Shown piece after piece: positions 49,209 through 58,025 of a DNA stretch of 64,000 bases. Made by a program: the position numbers and the translations under genes. The notes below the pieces were generated by a model. It was not told the DNA's origin. It searched no databases and saw only the letters and a program-made list of their open reading frames with translations. The DNA comes from Streptomyces sp. NBC_00341 (GTDB lineage Bacteria > Actinomycetota > Actinomycetes > Streptomycetales > Streptomycetaceae): positions 8,618,001 through 8,682,000 of the forward strand of contig NZ_CP108002.1 of NCBI RefSeq assembly GCF_041435055.1. Reading direction: 5' to 3'. Every line of letters begins with the position of its first letter. Within the stretch, counting starts at the first letter, position 1.

Positions 49209-51118
49209 GCTGTCTCCCAAGGTGACGCGCAGGCCGCACGGGCGCCGCGCACGGACATCGTCAGGGTCAGCCGCACGCGGGTCGCGGCCGGCAGTTCGAC
49301 GCGGCAGTACGGTCCGTCGACCGGCACCGGGGGCCCCTCGTCCACGCGCGCCGTTCGGATCAGGTGCTCGGCGAAGGCGCCCGCCTGTACGAGCACCGAC
49401 CGCGCCGACGGTCCCGTGTTCACCAGCTCCACCACGGTGTTGCCGGGCCGGATGTCCGTCACCAGCGCCGCCGTGTCGGACGGCAGCCCGGGGCGGCGCT
49501 CGGTGGCGTCGTGGTAGCGCAGGTGCAGATGGGTGAGGCCGCCGTTGTAGAGGATCTGCGGCGAACCGGTCGTCAGCTGGAGCAGCGCCTCCGTGACCAC
49601 CGGGTTGAGATGCTGCCAGTGGTGGATGCCCAGCGCGTCCGGGCCGGTCGCCGGGTCCAGCGGATCGCTCTCGATCGCCGCCACCCGCTCCGCGCTGGAG
49701 TCCAGGGCGGAGCTCAGCATCCGCTCGGGGAAGTCCGGATTGCGCCCGTGCAGGAACTCGTACCAGGGCTCCTCGTGTCCCGCCTCGTCCTTGATGCGCT
49801 GCGTGTGCACGGCCGACCAGTCCCAGCCGGAACCGGCCCGGAGCAGTTCCAGACGTTCCCGGTCGGACTCCTCGCGGCTGAAGTGCCACAGGGCCATGGG
49901 GAGCTGGGTGGGCATCACGGTGTGGTCGAACCAGCCGGAGTCGTTGTGCCGCTGCGGCACCATCAGGGTCCGCTCCGCGGTCATGGACCGCAGGTGCGGG
50001 TCCCAGCGCTCGCCCAGCGTTCCCCGTTCGTCAGGGCGGCGCTGCTCGGACTGGCGCAGCACCGCGTCCAGCGGGTTGCGGGCCAGGTCCAGATAGCCGG
50101 GCTCGCCGGTCAGGAACGCCGCGTTGGTGGCGCCCACGAGAGCGCCGGAGGCCACCGAGGACAGGCCGTGCGGCCAGGACCAGCCGTAGTGGCCGCCGTA
50201 CCAGCGGCCGTCCAGGTGCCCGCCGACGGTTCCGTCGAGCCCCACGTTGTCGGGCAGCACGTCACGCCCGGCGAGCCGCTCCTGCCAGGCGCCGGTGTAC
50301 GCGGCGACCCAGTCGGCGTACCGGTCCTCCCCGGTCAGCAGGCAGGCGTTGGCCGCCAGCCCGGTGGCCGCCAGGTTCACCAGGGTGTCGCCGCGCCCCA
50401 TCCGGTCCCACATCGCCCGGCCGTAGGCACGCGCCCGCTCCGGGTCGGCGGCCAGCTCGTCGAAGTGCGTGACGCCGTCGATGCCGTCCAGCGGCAGACC
50501 GTACGGGCGCAGCGCCAGGCTCCACGGGAAGAAGGCGTCCTCGTCCGCGAACCCCCAGCGCGGCCCCTCGGCACCGTTGTGCGGGGCGCGCACGATGCGG
50601 TGGACGGGGTCGTAGTTCGGGCCGTCCGGCAGGTAGAGGTCCGCGAACCGCGCGGCCAGCCGGCGCAGCTCGGGGTCGGCCGGGTCGGCCAGGCACAGGC
50701 CGTAGAAGAGCAGCAGGCCCTCGCCCTGGTGGAACCAGTCGTAGCCGCGCTCGTACCCGTCGGCCAGCATGTTCATCTCGGTGAGCTGCGCGGTCACCCC
50801 GCGCCAGTGCCGGCGTGCCGCGGGCAGCAGGTCTGCGCTGCCGCCGAGGAGGTACAGCGTCGGCCAGTTGAAGAACGGCTCGTAGAAGTCGTCCACACCG
50901 TCCCGGCCGTCCAGCCCGACCCCGAGCCGGTCACGGAAGATCAGCCGCCCGTCGCCCTCGGTGTAGCGGTCGGAGAACAGCCGCCACGCCTTGTCCAGCG
51001 CGGCGAACAACTCCCTTTCGAGCAGCGCCCACCGAGGCATCTCGGTCACCGGCCGGACCGCGTACAGCACCGGCCCGTGCGCCGGCGGCGCCCCGTTCGA
51101 CCTGTCGACCCCGCGCAT
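49205..51118 (-). CDS. Uncharacterised 637-residue protein, possible (alpha/alpha)-barrel carbohydrate enzyme
   Basis: I do not recognise this family. The protein is cytoplasmic by appearance, with no signal peptide. It is rich in tryptophan/aromatic and Gly-rich turns spaced at intervals like helical toroids: FYEPFFNWPTLYLLGG, GYDWFHQGEGLLLFYGL, DEDAFFPWSLALRPYG, GGHYGWSWPHGLSS. Two acidic clusters (VDDFYEP, DEDAFF) and HNDSGWFDH could be catalytic. The C terminus is beta-rich. ATG 51118 was chosen because GGGAG lies 6 bases upstream and because a longer start would run through the operator at 51172-51188. It is first in the operon with the fucose-dehydrogenase-type AKR and the FAD oxidoreductase, so it probably acts on the same sugar substrate. 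Confidence 0.6.
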   Translation of the reverse strand: MRGVDRSNGAPPAHGPVLYAVRPVTEMPRWALLERELFAALDKAWRLFSDRYTEGDGRLIFRDRLGVGLDGRDGVDDFYEPFFNWPTLYLLGGSADLLPAARRHWRGVTAQLTEMNMLADGYERGYDWFHQGEGLLLFYGLCLADPADPELRRLAARFADLYLPDGPNYDPVHRIVRAPHNGAEGPRWGFADEDAFFPWSLALRPYGLPLDGIDGVTHFDELAADPERARAYGRAMWDRMGRGDTLVNLAATGLAANACLLTGEDRYADWVAAYTGAWQERLAGRDVLPDNVGLDGTVGGHLDGRWYGGHYGWSWPHGLSSVASGALVGATNAAFLTGEPGYLDLARNPLDAVLRQSEQRRPDERGTLGERWDPHLRSMTAERTLMVPQRHNDSGWFDHTVMPTQLPMALWHFSREESDRERLELLRAGSGWDWSAVHTQRIKDEAGHEEPWYEFLHGRNPDFPERMLSSALDSSAERVAAIESDPLDPATGPDALGIHHWQHLNPVVTEALLQLTTGSPQILYNGGLTHLHLRYHDATERRPGLPSDTAALVTDIRPGNTVVELVNTGPSARSVLVQAGAFAEHLIRTARVDEGPPVPVDGPYCRVELPAATRVRLTLTMSVRGARAACASPWETA

Positions 51119-51171
51119 CCACGACTCCCGCCCTCGAACCGACATCAGGACCATCGGGCTCAGATAATCGC

Positions 51172-51188
51172 CCATCGATAGCCGATGG
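51172..51188. promoter_or_regulatory. GntR-type operator, divergent promoter of the 51118 operon and lactonase
   Basis: CCATCGATAGCCGATGG has perfect 6-bp arms (CCATCG/CGATGG) around a 5-base centre. On the plus strand TAGACT (51190-51195), a good -10, follows by one base. On the minus strand GATTAT lies close by. One site can control both directions. Confidence 0.7.
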
Positions 51189-51254
51189 CTAGACTCACCG
51201 GCATACGGCCGAGGTGTCAATACACCGGACCCGGCCGATGTGAGGAGGACGACC

Positions 51255-52079
51255 GTGATCGACTGCCATGTCCATGTGTGGGACCCGGCCGACGGGTTCC
51301 CGTGGATCCGCCCCGGAACACCACTGCACCGGCCCTACGCGGAAGCCGAGTTGGACGCGTCAGGGGCGGAGCTCGATCTGACCGGCGCGATCCTCGTGGA
51401 GGCCTCCCGCGGTGACGCCGGAGAGACGTACGCACTGCGGGAACTGCGCCGGAGGCGACCGGACCTGATCGCCGGCTACGTGGGCAACCTCCACGTCCAC
51501 GGCGACGCCGGACCCGGCGCGTTCCGTGCGCTCCTGGACGAGTCCGGCGACACCCGCCCCAATGGAATGCGCCTCGGCGGACCGGACTGGGCGAGCACCC
51601 CCGAGCCGGCCCGCGCCCTGGTCCCGGTGCTGGCCGAGACCGGCCTTGCCCTCGAACTCAACCTGTACCGCGGTGCGTTGAGAACCGCCGCTGAGGTGGG
51701 CGAACGACACCCCGAACTCGCGCTGGTCGTGGACCACTTGGGCAACCCGCCGCACCTGGCCACCGGTGATCCGGGGGAGTGGTACGCGGACCTCGAACGC
51801 GCCGCCCGGGTGCGTAACGTCCACGTGAAGATCTCCGGCCTGCTCACCCAGCAGCACGGCGTGCCCGACATTCAACTCGCGGACCTGGTAAGGCATGTGG
51901 TGGATGCGCTCGGTCCGGAACGCTGCCTGCTGGGTTCGGACTGGCCCATCTGCCTGACGCGCGGCACCCGCGCCGACTCGCTCGCCGCCTCGCGCACCGG
52001 ACTCGCACACCTCACCCCCGCGCAGAACCGGCACCTCTCGCGGACCACCGCGGAGCGGGTGTACCGGCTGCGCGGTTGA
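51255..52079 (+). CDS. Amidohydrolase-family sugar lactonase (L-fuconolactonase type)
   Basis: A 274-residue TIM-barrel metal hydrolase of the amidohydrolase-2 group (COG3618 type), which includes L-fuconolactone and L-rhamnonolactone hydrolases. Metal ligands are seen in VIDCHVHVWDP (HxH), LVVDHLGNPP (HLG) and LLGSDWPICL (the D of GSDWP). It would open the lactone made by the AKR at 48249. GTG 51255 follows GAGGAGGA at 6 bases. It is transcribed away from the operon that encodes its presumed partner, from the shared promoter at 51172-51195. Specificity for fucono- versus rhamnono-lactone is not decided by sequence alone. Confidence 0.8.
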   Translation: MIDCHVHVWDPADGFPWIRPGTPLHRPYAEAELDASGAELDLTGAILVEASRGDAGETYALRELRRRRPDLIAGYVGNLHVHGDAGPGAFRALLDESGDTRPNGMRLGGPDWASTPEPARALVPVLAETGLALELNLYRGALRTAAEVGERHPELALVVDHLGNPPHLATGDPGEWYADLERAARVRNVHVKISGLLTQQHGVPDIQLADLVRHVVDALGPERCLLGSDWPICLTRGTRADSLAASRTGLAHLTPAQNRHLSRTTAERVYRLRG

Positions 52080-52113
52080 CAGCCTTCGCGGCACCCTGAT
52101 TCGATTCTCTCGA

Positions 52114-52130
52114 TGATCGATAGGCGATGA
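52114..52130. promoter_or_regulatory. GntR-type operator before the CE7 esterase gene
   Basis: TGATCGATAGGCGATGA matches the locus consensus at 15 of 17 positions. It lies 50-66 bases before the esterase start and 35 bases past the lactonase stop. Confidence 0.65.
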
Positions 52131-52179
52131 CAGTGGCCCGCAGCCGGCCCCGCCGGCCCGACCGACGCGGAGATTCGAC

Positions 52180-53178
52180 ATGGCTCTCTTCGACCTGCCC
52201 CTCGACGAGCTGGAGAAATACCGTCCCGAGCTGCCCGAACCCGCGGACTTCGACGCGTTCTGGCAGGAGACACTCGCCCAGCAGGACCCGAACGGCCCGG
52301 CCGTCACCTGGACCCCCGCGCACAACGGCCTGGCCACCATCGACACGTTCGACGCGACCTTCGCCGGATACGGCGGCAGTCCCGTACGCGGCTGGCTGCA
52401 CCTGCCGGTGACCCGTACCGGACCGCTGCCCGCCGTCGTCGAGTACCTCGGCTACAACAGCGGTCGCGGGGCCCCGCACGAGAAGCGGCTGTGGGCGGAC
52501 GCCGGATACGCGCACTTCGTCATGGACACCCGGGGCCAGGGCGCCGAGACCCCCGACGCGGACCCCGCGTCCGGCGACATCGCCGCACCCGGCTTCCTCA
52601 CCCGCGGCGTGCTCGACCCGCGCCGCTACTTCTACCGGCGCCTGTACACCGACGCCGTACGCGCGGTGGCGGCCGTCCGCAGTCACCCGGAGGTCGACCC
52701 CGCCCGCGTCGTGGTCACCGGCACCAGCCAGGGCGGCGGCATCGCGCTTGCCGCCGGGGGACTCGTCCCCGACCTGGTCGCCGTCATGCCCGACGTGCCG
52801 TTCCTGTGTCACTTCCCGCGCGCCACGACGCTCACCGACAAGCCGCCGTACGCGGAGGTCGCCCAGTTCGTGAAGTCGCACCGGGAGCACGCGGCGACCG
52901 TCAGCCGCACCCTGGCCTATTTCGATGCGGTGAGTCTCGCGCGCCGGGCGAACGCCCCTACGCTGTTCTCGGTGGGGCTCATGGACCACATCTGTCCCCC
53001 CTCCACCGTGTACGCCGCGTTCAACCATTACGGCGCGCTGCGGAATGTGGATCAGGCCGACAAGGAGATACGGGCGTACCCGTTCAATGATCATGAGGGC
53101 GGCGGCCCCGCCCACGAAGTCGTCAAACTGGAATGGCTGGGGAAGCAGTGGGGAAAAGCACGCGCATTCCATCGATAG
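52180..53178 (+). CDS. CE7 acetyl esterase (acetylxylan esterase / cephalosporin-C deacetylase family)
   Basis: A 332-residue cytoplasmic alpha/beta hydrolase of carbohydrate esterase family 7, which removes O-acetyl groups from imported oligosaccharides. Family marks: FDAFWQETL, VEYLGYNSGRG for the oxyanion region, RGQGAETPD, the nucleophile elbow VTGTSQGGGIALAA, the aspartate in MDHICPPSTVYAAFNHY, and the histidine in NDHEGGG. All three catalytic residues are present and the length is normal. It suggests that the substrate glycan is acetylated. Its stop codon lies inside the operator of gntR. Confidence 0.88.
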   Translation: MALFDLPLDELEKYRPELPEPADFDAFWQETLAQQDPNGPAVTWTPAHNGLATIDTFDATFAGYGGSPVRGWLHLPVTRTGPLPAVVEYLGYNSGRGAPHEKRLWADAGYAHFVMDTRGQGAETPDADPASGDIAAPGFLTRGVLDPRRYFYRRLYTDAVRAVAAVRSHPEVDPARVVVTGTSQGGGIALAAGGLVPDLVAVMPDVPFLCHFPRATTLTDKPPYAEVAQFVKSHREHAATVSRTLAYFDAVSLARRANAPTLFSVGLMDHICPPSTVYAAFNHYGALRNVDQADKEIRAYPFNDHEGGGPAHEVVKLEWLGKQWGKARAFHR

Positions 53179-53185
53179 GCGATGA
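53169..53185. promoter_or_regulatory. GntR-type operator over the gntR promoter
   Basis: CCATCGATAGGCGATGA, the consensus form, spans the esterase stop codon. TATAGT (53191-53196), a strong -10, begins 5 bases later. The site therefore fills the -35 to -10 interval of gntR, a clear layout for autorepression. Confidence 0.75.
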
Positions 53186-53234
53186 GCGCGTATAGTGTCC
53201 CAACTGGCCTCCCCCAACGCAGGAATGGGAATTC

Positions 53235-53969
53235 ATGGCATCGAACGCGTCGGCGGGATTCGACTCCACACTGGCCACCAACAAGGACCGGTTCCGAAAG
53301 GCCCTGATCTCCGACCAGGTGTACGAGCTGCTGCGGCAGGCCGTCGTCGACGGTGACCTCGCCCCGGGCGACCGCGTGGTCGAGTCCGAGATCGCGCGAC
53401 GGCTCGGGGTCAGTCAGGCGCCCGTCCGGGAGGCGGTGAAACAGCTGGCCCGGGAGGGCCTGCTGATGCATGTGCCGCGTCGCGGGCATTTCGTCGTCGA
53501 GATCTCGGAACAGGACGCGGAATACGCGCGCCAGGTGCGCGAGCCGCTCGAACGGCTCGCGGCTCAGCTCGCCGCGCAGCACATCACGAAGGATCAGCTG
53601 TCCGAACTCGACGCGCTCGTCGAGCGGATGCGCAAAGCCGTGACGGTCAAAGACGTGGGTGTCTTCAGGGACGCCGACATCGAGTTCCACACACTGGTCA
53701 GCCAGGCCGCCGGAAATCCGTTCCTGGAGCGGATGTGGGAGGTCATCGAGCCCAGCTTGCGCACCCTGCGGGCCATTTCCGATCCGCTGTTCGCCGGCGA
53801 CTGGTCCGCGATGGCCGACGAGCACGGCCGCCTGGTCAGACTGCTGCGCGACGGGGACGGCGAGGGGGCGGCCGTCGCGTTCGCCGACCACGCGGCGGGC
53901 CGGGGTCCTGTTCCGGACGCCCGCGCCGCGAAGAAGACGCGCGCGAAGGCCGCCGCAGCCCGCGACTGA
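53235..53969 (+). CDS. GntR-family (FadR/FCD) transcriptional regulator of the sugar locus
   Basis: A 244-residue regulator. The N-terminal winged helix (LAPGDRVVESEIARRLGVSQAPVREAVKQLAREGLL) contains SEIARRLGVSQAPVREA, the GntR recognition helix. The C-terminal all-helical FCD ligand domain has the metal-binding set seen in the family: DADIEFH, DEHGRL, FADHAAG. FCD regulators usually bind an organic acid or sugar-acid intermediate and leave DNA when it is present. The 17-bp operator lies over its own promoter and before the other transcription units of the locus, so this gene is the best candidate for the regulon repressor. A perfect hairpin follows its stop. Confidence 0.88.
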   Translation: MASNASAGFDSTLATNKDRFRKALISDQVYELLRQAVVDGDLAPGDRVVESEIARRLGVSQAPVREAVKQLAREGLLMHVPRRGHFVVEISEQDAEYARQVREPLERLAAQLAAQHITKDQLSELDALVERMRKAVTVKDVGVFRDADIEFHTLVSQAAGNPFLERMWEVIEPSLRTLRAISDPLFAGDWSAMADEHGRLVRLLRDGDGEGAAVAFADHAAGRGPVPDARAAKKTRAKAAAARD

Positions 53970-53977
53970 TGTACCCG

Positions 53978-54021
53978 GCATGGGGAAGGCCCGGACCGAA
54001 AGGTCCGGGCCTTCCCCATGC
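53978..54021. terminator. Perfect bidirectional terminator hairpin
   Basis: A 20-bp uninterrupted stem (for example CATGGGGAAGGCCCGGACC at 53979-53997 against its complement at 54002-54020) closes with a GAAA tetraloop. It lies 9 bases past the gntR stop and 10 bases past the end of the convergent beta-helix gene, so it ends both operons. Confidence 0.85.
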
Positions 54022-54030
54022 GCGGGAACG

Positions 54031-56052
54031 TCAGCGCCGCGCGCCCGCCGTCCACTTCGGGGCGCCGTACTGGTAGGCCCCCAGGCTGGGCGCCGGGTCC
54101 GTGGAGCCGTCATTGACGCCCGGCAGCGCGATCGCCGCGTTCCTGGCCGGAGAGCCCGCAGCCGGCCGGTAGTCGTGGGCGGTCGCGTCGACGAAGAGCG
54201 GGTCGGTCTCCGCGGGGAGGTTGTTCGACATGACGAGACCGCCGTCGGTGGCGCCGTCCATACCGGCGATCTTCCCGATGTTGTTGTAGATCTTCGTGCC
54301 CGTCGACTGGTCGGGTCCCTTCACGTAGAACAGCGTCATGCCGCCCGTATTGTTGTAGACGCCGTTGTCGTGCGAGCCCGTCCCCAGACCGTTGAGCATC
54401 ACCGTGCCCTCGCGGTTGCCCCAGCCCACGTTGTTCGCGATCACCAGGTCGCTCTGGCCGTTGTCCGCGTAGACACCGGAGATGCCGAACGTGGAGGAGG
54501 TCGTCTTCGGCGCCGGGTCGTGCAGCACGTTGTGGTCGATGGAGGTGCCCATCATGTCCGCGCTGCAACAGGTGTAGACCGCGGCGACGTCCAGGCTCAG
54601 CCGGGCGTAGGCCGAGATGTCGTTGTACGCGATGACGTCCTTGCCCGGGTCGAGACCCGCCACGCTGTTCCACTGGAGGTTGATCCCGCTGCGTCCGACC
54701 CGGGAGATGGTGTTGTGGGTCACCGTCTGGCTGTTGCCCTGCACGGCGATACCGGCCGCGTAGGTGCCCATGTAGTCGACGTCGTGGATGACGTTGTCGC
54801 TCGCCGTGTTGTTCTGTCCGCGCAGCGCGATGCCGTTGCCCGCGCTCAGCGACAGATCACTGTTCACGACCTTGTTGCCGGTGCCGTCCACGATGATGCC
54901 GCTGTCACCGACGCCGCGCGTGACCGTACTGCCGCAGTCCGTCGCGCCCTTGGTGATGTCCGTGTAGTGCGACAGGTACGTGCCCTTGATGCCGTCGAGC
55001 GTGACGCCGGTGGTGGTGGCGCCCGTCTTGACCGTCGAGGCGAACAGGCCGACGCCGGCGACCGTGGTGTGGCTGGTGTTCGTCAGATCGAAGCCCAGGG
55101 TGCGGCGCTTGGCCTCGACGGTGTGGGTGGCGGGGTCGTCGGTGCTGTACACGTACAGGCGATGGGCGGCGGGGTCGTAGAACCAGGTGCCGGGGTGGGC
55201 CAGTTCGCCGATCTTCCCGGCGAGCGCGTACCGGGTCTCCTGCGGGACCACCTTGTGCACGCACGGCGGCGCCGCGTCGAGGGTCACCGAGCCGGCCGTC
55301 GAGCCGGTCACCTTGGCGGTGGCGGAGACGTACCAGTAGCCGGTGAGGGCCCGCGCACCGTCCCAGTAGCCCGCCGGGCGGGTCTGGGCCGGGTCCGCGA
55401 TCGTGGCGTCGGCGCTTCCGGCACCCGCGTACTGGAGTACGGGGTCCAGCGGGTCGAGGCCCGGGTACGGCCACTGGGCCTCGACGTCCATCGCCCTGTC
55501 GGTGAACACCTGCACGGTGCTGACGTCGCTGCCCAGGTCCACATCCGTGGAGTAGACGTGTCCGGCCGCGACGGCGTCGGCGAAGTCCGAGCCCGGCGCG
55601 TACGGATCGCTCTGGCCGATCGCGGTCACGTCCGCGGCGGTGACGGGCTGCCAGCCGGTCACCCGAGAGGCGCCGCTCACCGTCACCTGCGCGCCGGGTG
55701 CGGCCCGGTAGGTGATCGGCGCCTGCGCCGTGCCGGAGCGGGCGGGCACGACCGTCTCCTCGTACGTCCCCGAGTTGATCAGGCACGTGTCGCCCGGCTG
55801 CATGAGATCGGCGCAGCGCTGGATGTGGCGGAACGGTGCGGCCGAGGTGCCGGCCGCCGTGTCCTGGCCGTTCGTCGCCACGTAGTACGTCTGCCCGTCC
55901 TGGGCCGCGGCCGGGTGGGCGCCGGCCATGACCATGCACAGGGCCGCGAACATGGTGGCGGCCTGCCACGGCCGGGTACGCGGATGCGGGGCGCGTGCCC
56001 TCCACGGCGTCGGTGGGAGCGGTGGTACCGGAGTTGTTGGGGGGATCGGCAT
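54031..56052 (-). CDS. Secreted parallel beta-helix protein, probable polysaccharide-active enzyme
   Basis: A 673-residue exported protein. After a Pro-rich N terminus and a hydrophobic signal (MFAALCMVMAGAHPAAA), it opens with YYVATNGQDTAAGTSAAPF and LMQPGDTCLINSGTYEE, the start of many right-handed beta-helix lyases and glycosidases. A central module (about 150-330) is followed by a long series of helix coils with Asn ladders (NSDLSLSAGNGIALRGQNN, ASDNVIHDV, NNVGWGNREG). I cannot assign a CAZy family; a pectate/chondroitinase-B-like lyase or galactosidase are both possible. It is last in the importer operon (59254 to 54031). Extracellular cleavage feeding the importer is the natural inference. 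Confidence 0.7.
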   Translation of the reverse strand: MPIPPTTPVPPLPPTPWRARAPHPRTRPWQAATMFAALCMVMAGAHPAAAQDGQTYYVATNGQDTAAGTSAAPFRHIQRCADLMQPGDTCLINSGTYEETVVPARSGTAQAPITYRAAPGAQVTVSGASRVTGWQPVTAADVTAIGQSDPYAPGSDFADAVAAGHVYSTDVDLGSDVSTVQVFTDRAMDVEAQWPYPGLDPLDPVLQYAGAGSADATIADPAQTRPAGYWDGARALTGYWYVSATAKVTGSTAGSVTLDAAPPCVHKVVPQETRYALAGKIGELAHPGTWFYDPAAHRLYVYSTDDPATHTVEAKRRTLGFDLTNTSHTTVAGVGLFASTVKTGATTTGVTLDGIKGTYLSHYTDITKGATDCGSTVTRGVGDSGIIVDGTGNKVVNSDLSLSAGNGIALRGQNNTASDNVIHDVDYMGTYAAGIAVQGNSQTVTHNTISRVGRSGINLQWNSVAGLDPGKDVIAYNDISAYARLSLDVAAVYTCCSADMMGTSIDHNVLHDPAPKTTSSTFGISGVYADNGQSDLVIANNVGWGNREGTVMLNGLGTGSHDNGVYNNTGGMTLFYVKGPDQSTGTKIYNNIGKIAGMDGATDGGLVMSNNLPAETDPLFVDATAHDYRPAAGSPARNAAIALPGVNDGSTDPAPSLGAYQYGAPKWTAGARR

Positions 56053-56120
56053 TCCAGGGTCCTCTTCTCGGTCCTTCTGGGGTCCTTCAGCTGTCCTTCG
56101 GGGGGATGCGCCGGGCCGGG

Positions 56121-57050
56121 TCAGCCCTTCACGGCGCCCACGGTGAGGCCGCTGATGATGTGGCGCTGCATGTAGATGAAGAAGATGACCACCGGGGCGA
56201 TGGCGAGCAGCAGGTTCGGGAAGACCTTCGTGAGGTCCGTCGAGTACTGGCTGATGCCCGCGTAGATCGCCGTGGTCACCGTGTAGTGCCCGGACGACGG
56301 GCTCAGCAGGATCTGCGGGCTCACGAAGTCGTTCCAGATCCCGATGGAGTTCAGGATCAGTACGGTGACGACCGCCGGCCGCATGAGCGGGAAGATGATG
56401 GTCCAGAACGTCCGGTACCGGCCCGCTCCGTCGATCGTCGCCGCGTGGTCGATGTCCACCGGGATGGTGCGGATGAATCCGACGAACAGGAAGATGCTCA
56501 CGGGCAGCGTCGAGGCGACGTCGTGTGCCACCAGACCGGTCACCGAGTTCGCCAGGCCGATCTCCCGGAGCACGTAGATCACGGGAATGATCACGGCGGC
56601 GCCCGGGATGAACGTCCCTGCCAGGAAGTACAGCATCACCAGCTGTGTGCGCTTCTTCAGACTGCGGGCGATGGCGTACGCCGCCGGGCCCGCCAGCAGG
56701 ATGCACAGCACGTCCACCATCACGACGAGGAAGAGCGTGAAGCCGTAGCCCCCAATGACGTTGAACTGCGGACTGGTCACCGCGGCCGACAGGTGCTTGA
56801 GCGTCAGCCCGCTCAGCGGGATGCCGAACGGGTTGTCCAGGATGTCCTGCTGCGACTTGAACGCGTTCACGAGGAGCAGGTACACCGGCACCATCATGAC
56901 GACGAGCAGCCCGCCGAGCATGATCCAGCGCAGCGGTGAGCGGCTTTCACCCTGATCGGTGCGGCCCGGCAGCCCGTCGGGAGCCGACGGCGGCCTCGCC
57001 TTGGCCTTGTGGGCTTTCGCCTCTCGGGCCTTTGCCTCCATTACGACCAC
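56121..57050 (-). CDS. ABC sugar transporter permease, MalG type
   Basis: A 309-residue inner-membrane permease with six predicted spans and the conserved cytoplasmic loop near the C terminus (EAATIDGAGRYRTFWTIIFPLMRP, here seen as HAATIDGAGRYRTFW) that docks the ATPase. FIPGAAVIIPVIYV and LFVGFIRTIPVDI are typical of the MalG/CUT1 branch. The N-terminal 25 residues are unusually rich in Ala/Lys. GTG 57050 is favoured because GGAG lies 6 bases upstream; 57053 and 57041 are alternatives. It pairs with the permease immediately upstream. Confidence 0.88.
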   Translation of the reverse strand: MVVMEAKAREAKAHKAKARPPSAPDGLPGRTDQGESRSPLRWIMLGGLLVVMMVPVYLLLVNAFKSQQDILDNPFGIPLSGLTLKHLSAAVTSPQFNVIGGYGFTLFLVVMVDVLCILLAGPAAYAIARSLKKRTQLVMLYFLAGTFIPGAAVIIPVIYVLREIGLANSVTGLVAHDVASTLPVSIFLFVGFIRTIPVDIDHAATIDGAGRYRTFWTIIFPLMRPAVVTVLILNSIGIWNDFVSPQILLSPSSGHYTVTTAIYAGISQYSTDLTKVFPNLLLAIAPVVIFFIYMQRHIISGLTVGAVKG

Positions 57051-57059
57051 CACTGGCTC

Positions 57060-58025
57060 CTAACCTGTCGCAGCTTGATCTTGGCGGTTGCGCAGCGCCG
57101 TCACGACGAGGGCGAGCACGGCGGACACGATCATGAGGAAGACCGCCTGGGACGTCGCGTAACCGACCTTCGTGCCCTCGAAGGAGCGGGCCAGAATGAG
57201 GTAGGTGAACGTCTGCGTGGATCCGGCCGGGCCGCCGCCGGTGAGGCTGACGATGATGTCGTAGGCGCGGATGAGGCCCACCAGGTTGAGGATCGTCGCC
57301 ACGGTCACCACCGGAGCGATCATCGGGACGACGATCCGCAGGTTCGTCTGCCGCTTCGTCGCCCCGTCGATCGCCGCGGCCTCGAGGAGCTCGGCGGGCA
57401 CCGTCTGCAACGCCGCGACGAACAGCACCACGTTGAACCCGAACCCGGCCCACACGATGACGGCGATCAGGGAGATCAGCGCCATCTTCTCGTCGAACAG
57501 GAAGCCGATCGGCTCGATGTCGAACTTGGCGAGCGTGTTGTTGATGGCCCCGTTGGTGCCGAGGATGGCCGCCCACAGATAGCCGAGGACCAGGGCGCTG
57601 ATCACATGCGGGAAGTAACCCACGGCCCGGAAGAAGGAGTTGGCACGCGAACGGCCCTTGAGGATCAGGGCGTAGATGAGACCGAGACCGACCATGAACA
57701 CGGTGCCGGACACGGCGATGACCGCGGTCACGTACCAGGCCTGCGAGGAGCTGGGGTCGTCGAACAGGTGCCGGTAGTTGTCCAGCCCGATGAACGAGAC
57801 CGAAGAGAAGCCGTCCCAGTCGGTGAGGCTGAGATAGATCGCCACACCGACCGGGACAACCGTCAGCACGGTGTACAGCAGGACGGCCGGCCCCATCAGG
57901 CCGAGGGAGACCGCCGCGGCGCGCACCTGGGCGCTGCGCCGGCCGGCCTGCGAGGGGGGAGCGGGGGTCACCGGGGCGGTGTCGTTGAGCGGCCCCGGCC
58001 GCTTCAGCGCTGCGAGTTCCACCAC
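57060..58025 (-). CDS. ABC sugar transporter permease, MalF type
   Basis: A 321-residue permease of the CUT1 (MalF/UgpA) type. The N terminus is cytoplasmic and Pro/Ala-rich; six spans follow, starting at LMGPAVLLYTVLTVVPVGVAIYL. The ATPase-docking loop is EAAAIDGATKRQTNLRIVVPMI. The start overlaps the end of the binding-protein gene by about 22 bases. The ATPase is missing from the locus; in Streptomyces one shared ATPase (MsiK) serves many CUT1 importers, which explains the absence. Confidence 0.88.
   Translation of the reverse strand: MVELAALKRPGPLNDTAPVTPAPPSQAGRRSAQVRAAAVSLGLMGPAVLLYTVLTVVPVGVAIYLSLTDWDGFSSVSFIGLDNYRHLFDDPSSSQAWYVTAVIAVSGTVFMVGLGLIYALILKGRSRANSFFRAVGYFPHVISALVLGYLWAAILGTNGAINNTLAKFDIEPIGFLFDEKMALISLIAVIVWAGFGFNVVLFVAALQTVPAELLEAAAIDGATKRQTNLRIVVPMIAPVVTVATILNLVGLIRAYDIIVSLTGGGPAGSTQTFTYLILARSFEGTKVGYATSQAVFLMIVSAVLALVVTALRNRQDQAATG

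Noticed and set aside
51119..51220. N-terminal extension of the 637-residue unknown protein
   Set aside because: It would place the operator and promoter inside the coding sequence; ATG 51118 has GGGAG in place.
53659..56175. Plus-strand frame of 838 codons over gntR and the beta-helix gene
   Set aside because: It runs through the perfect terminator hairpin and opposes a gene with a signal peptide and clear repeats.
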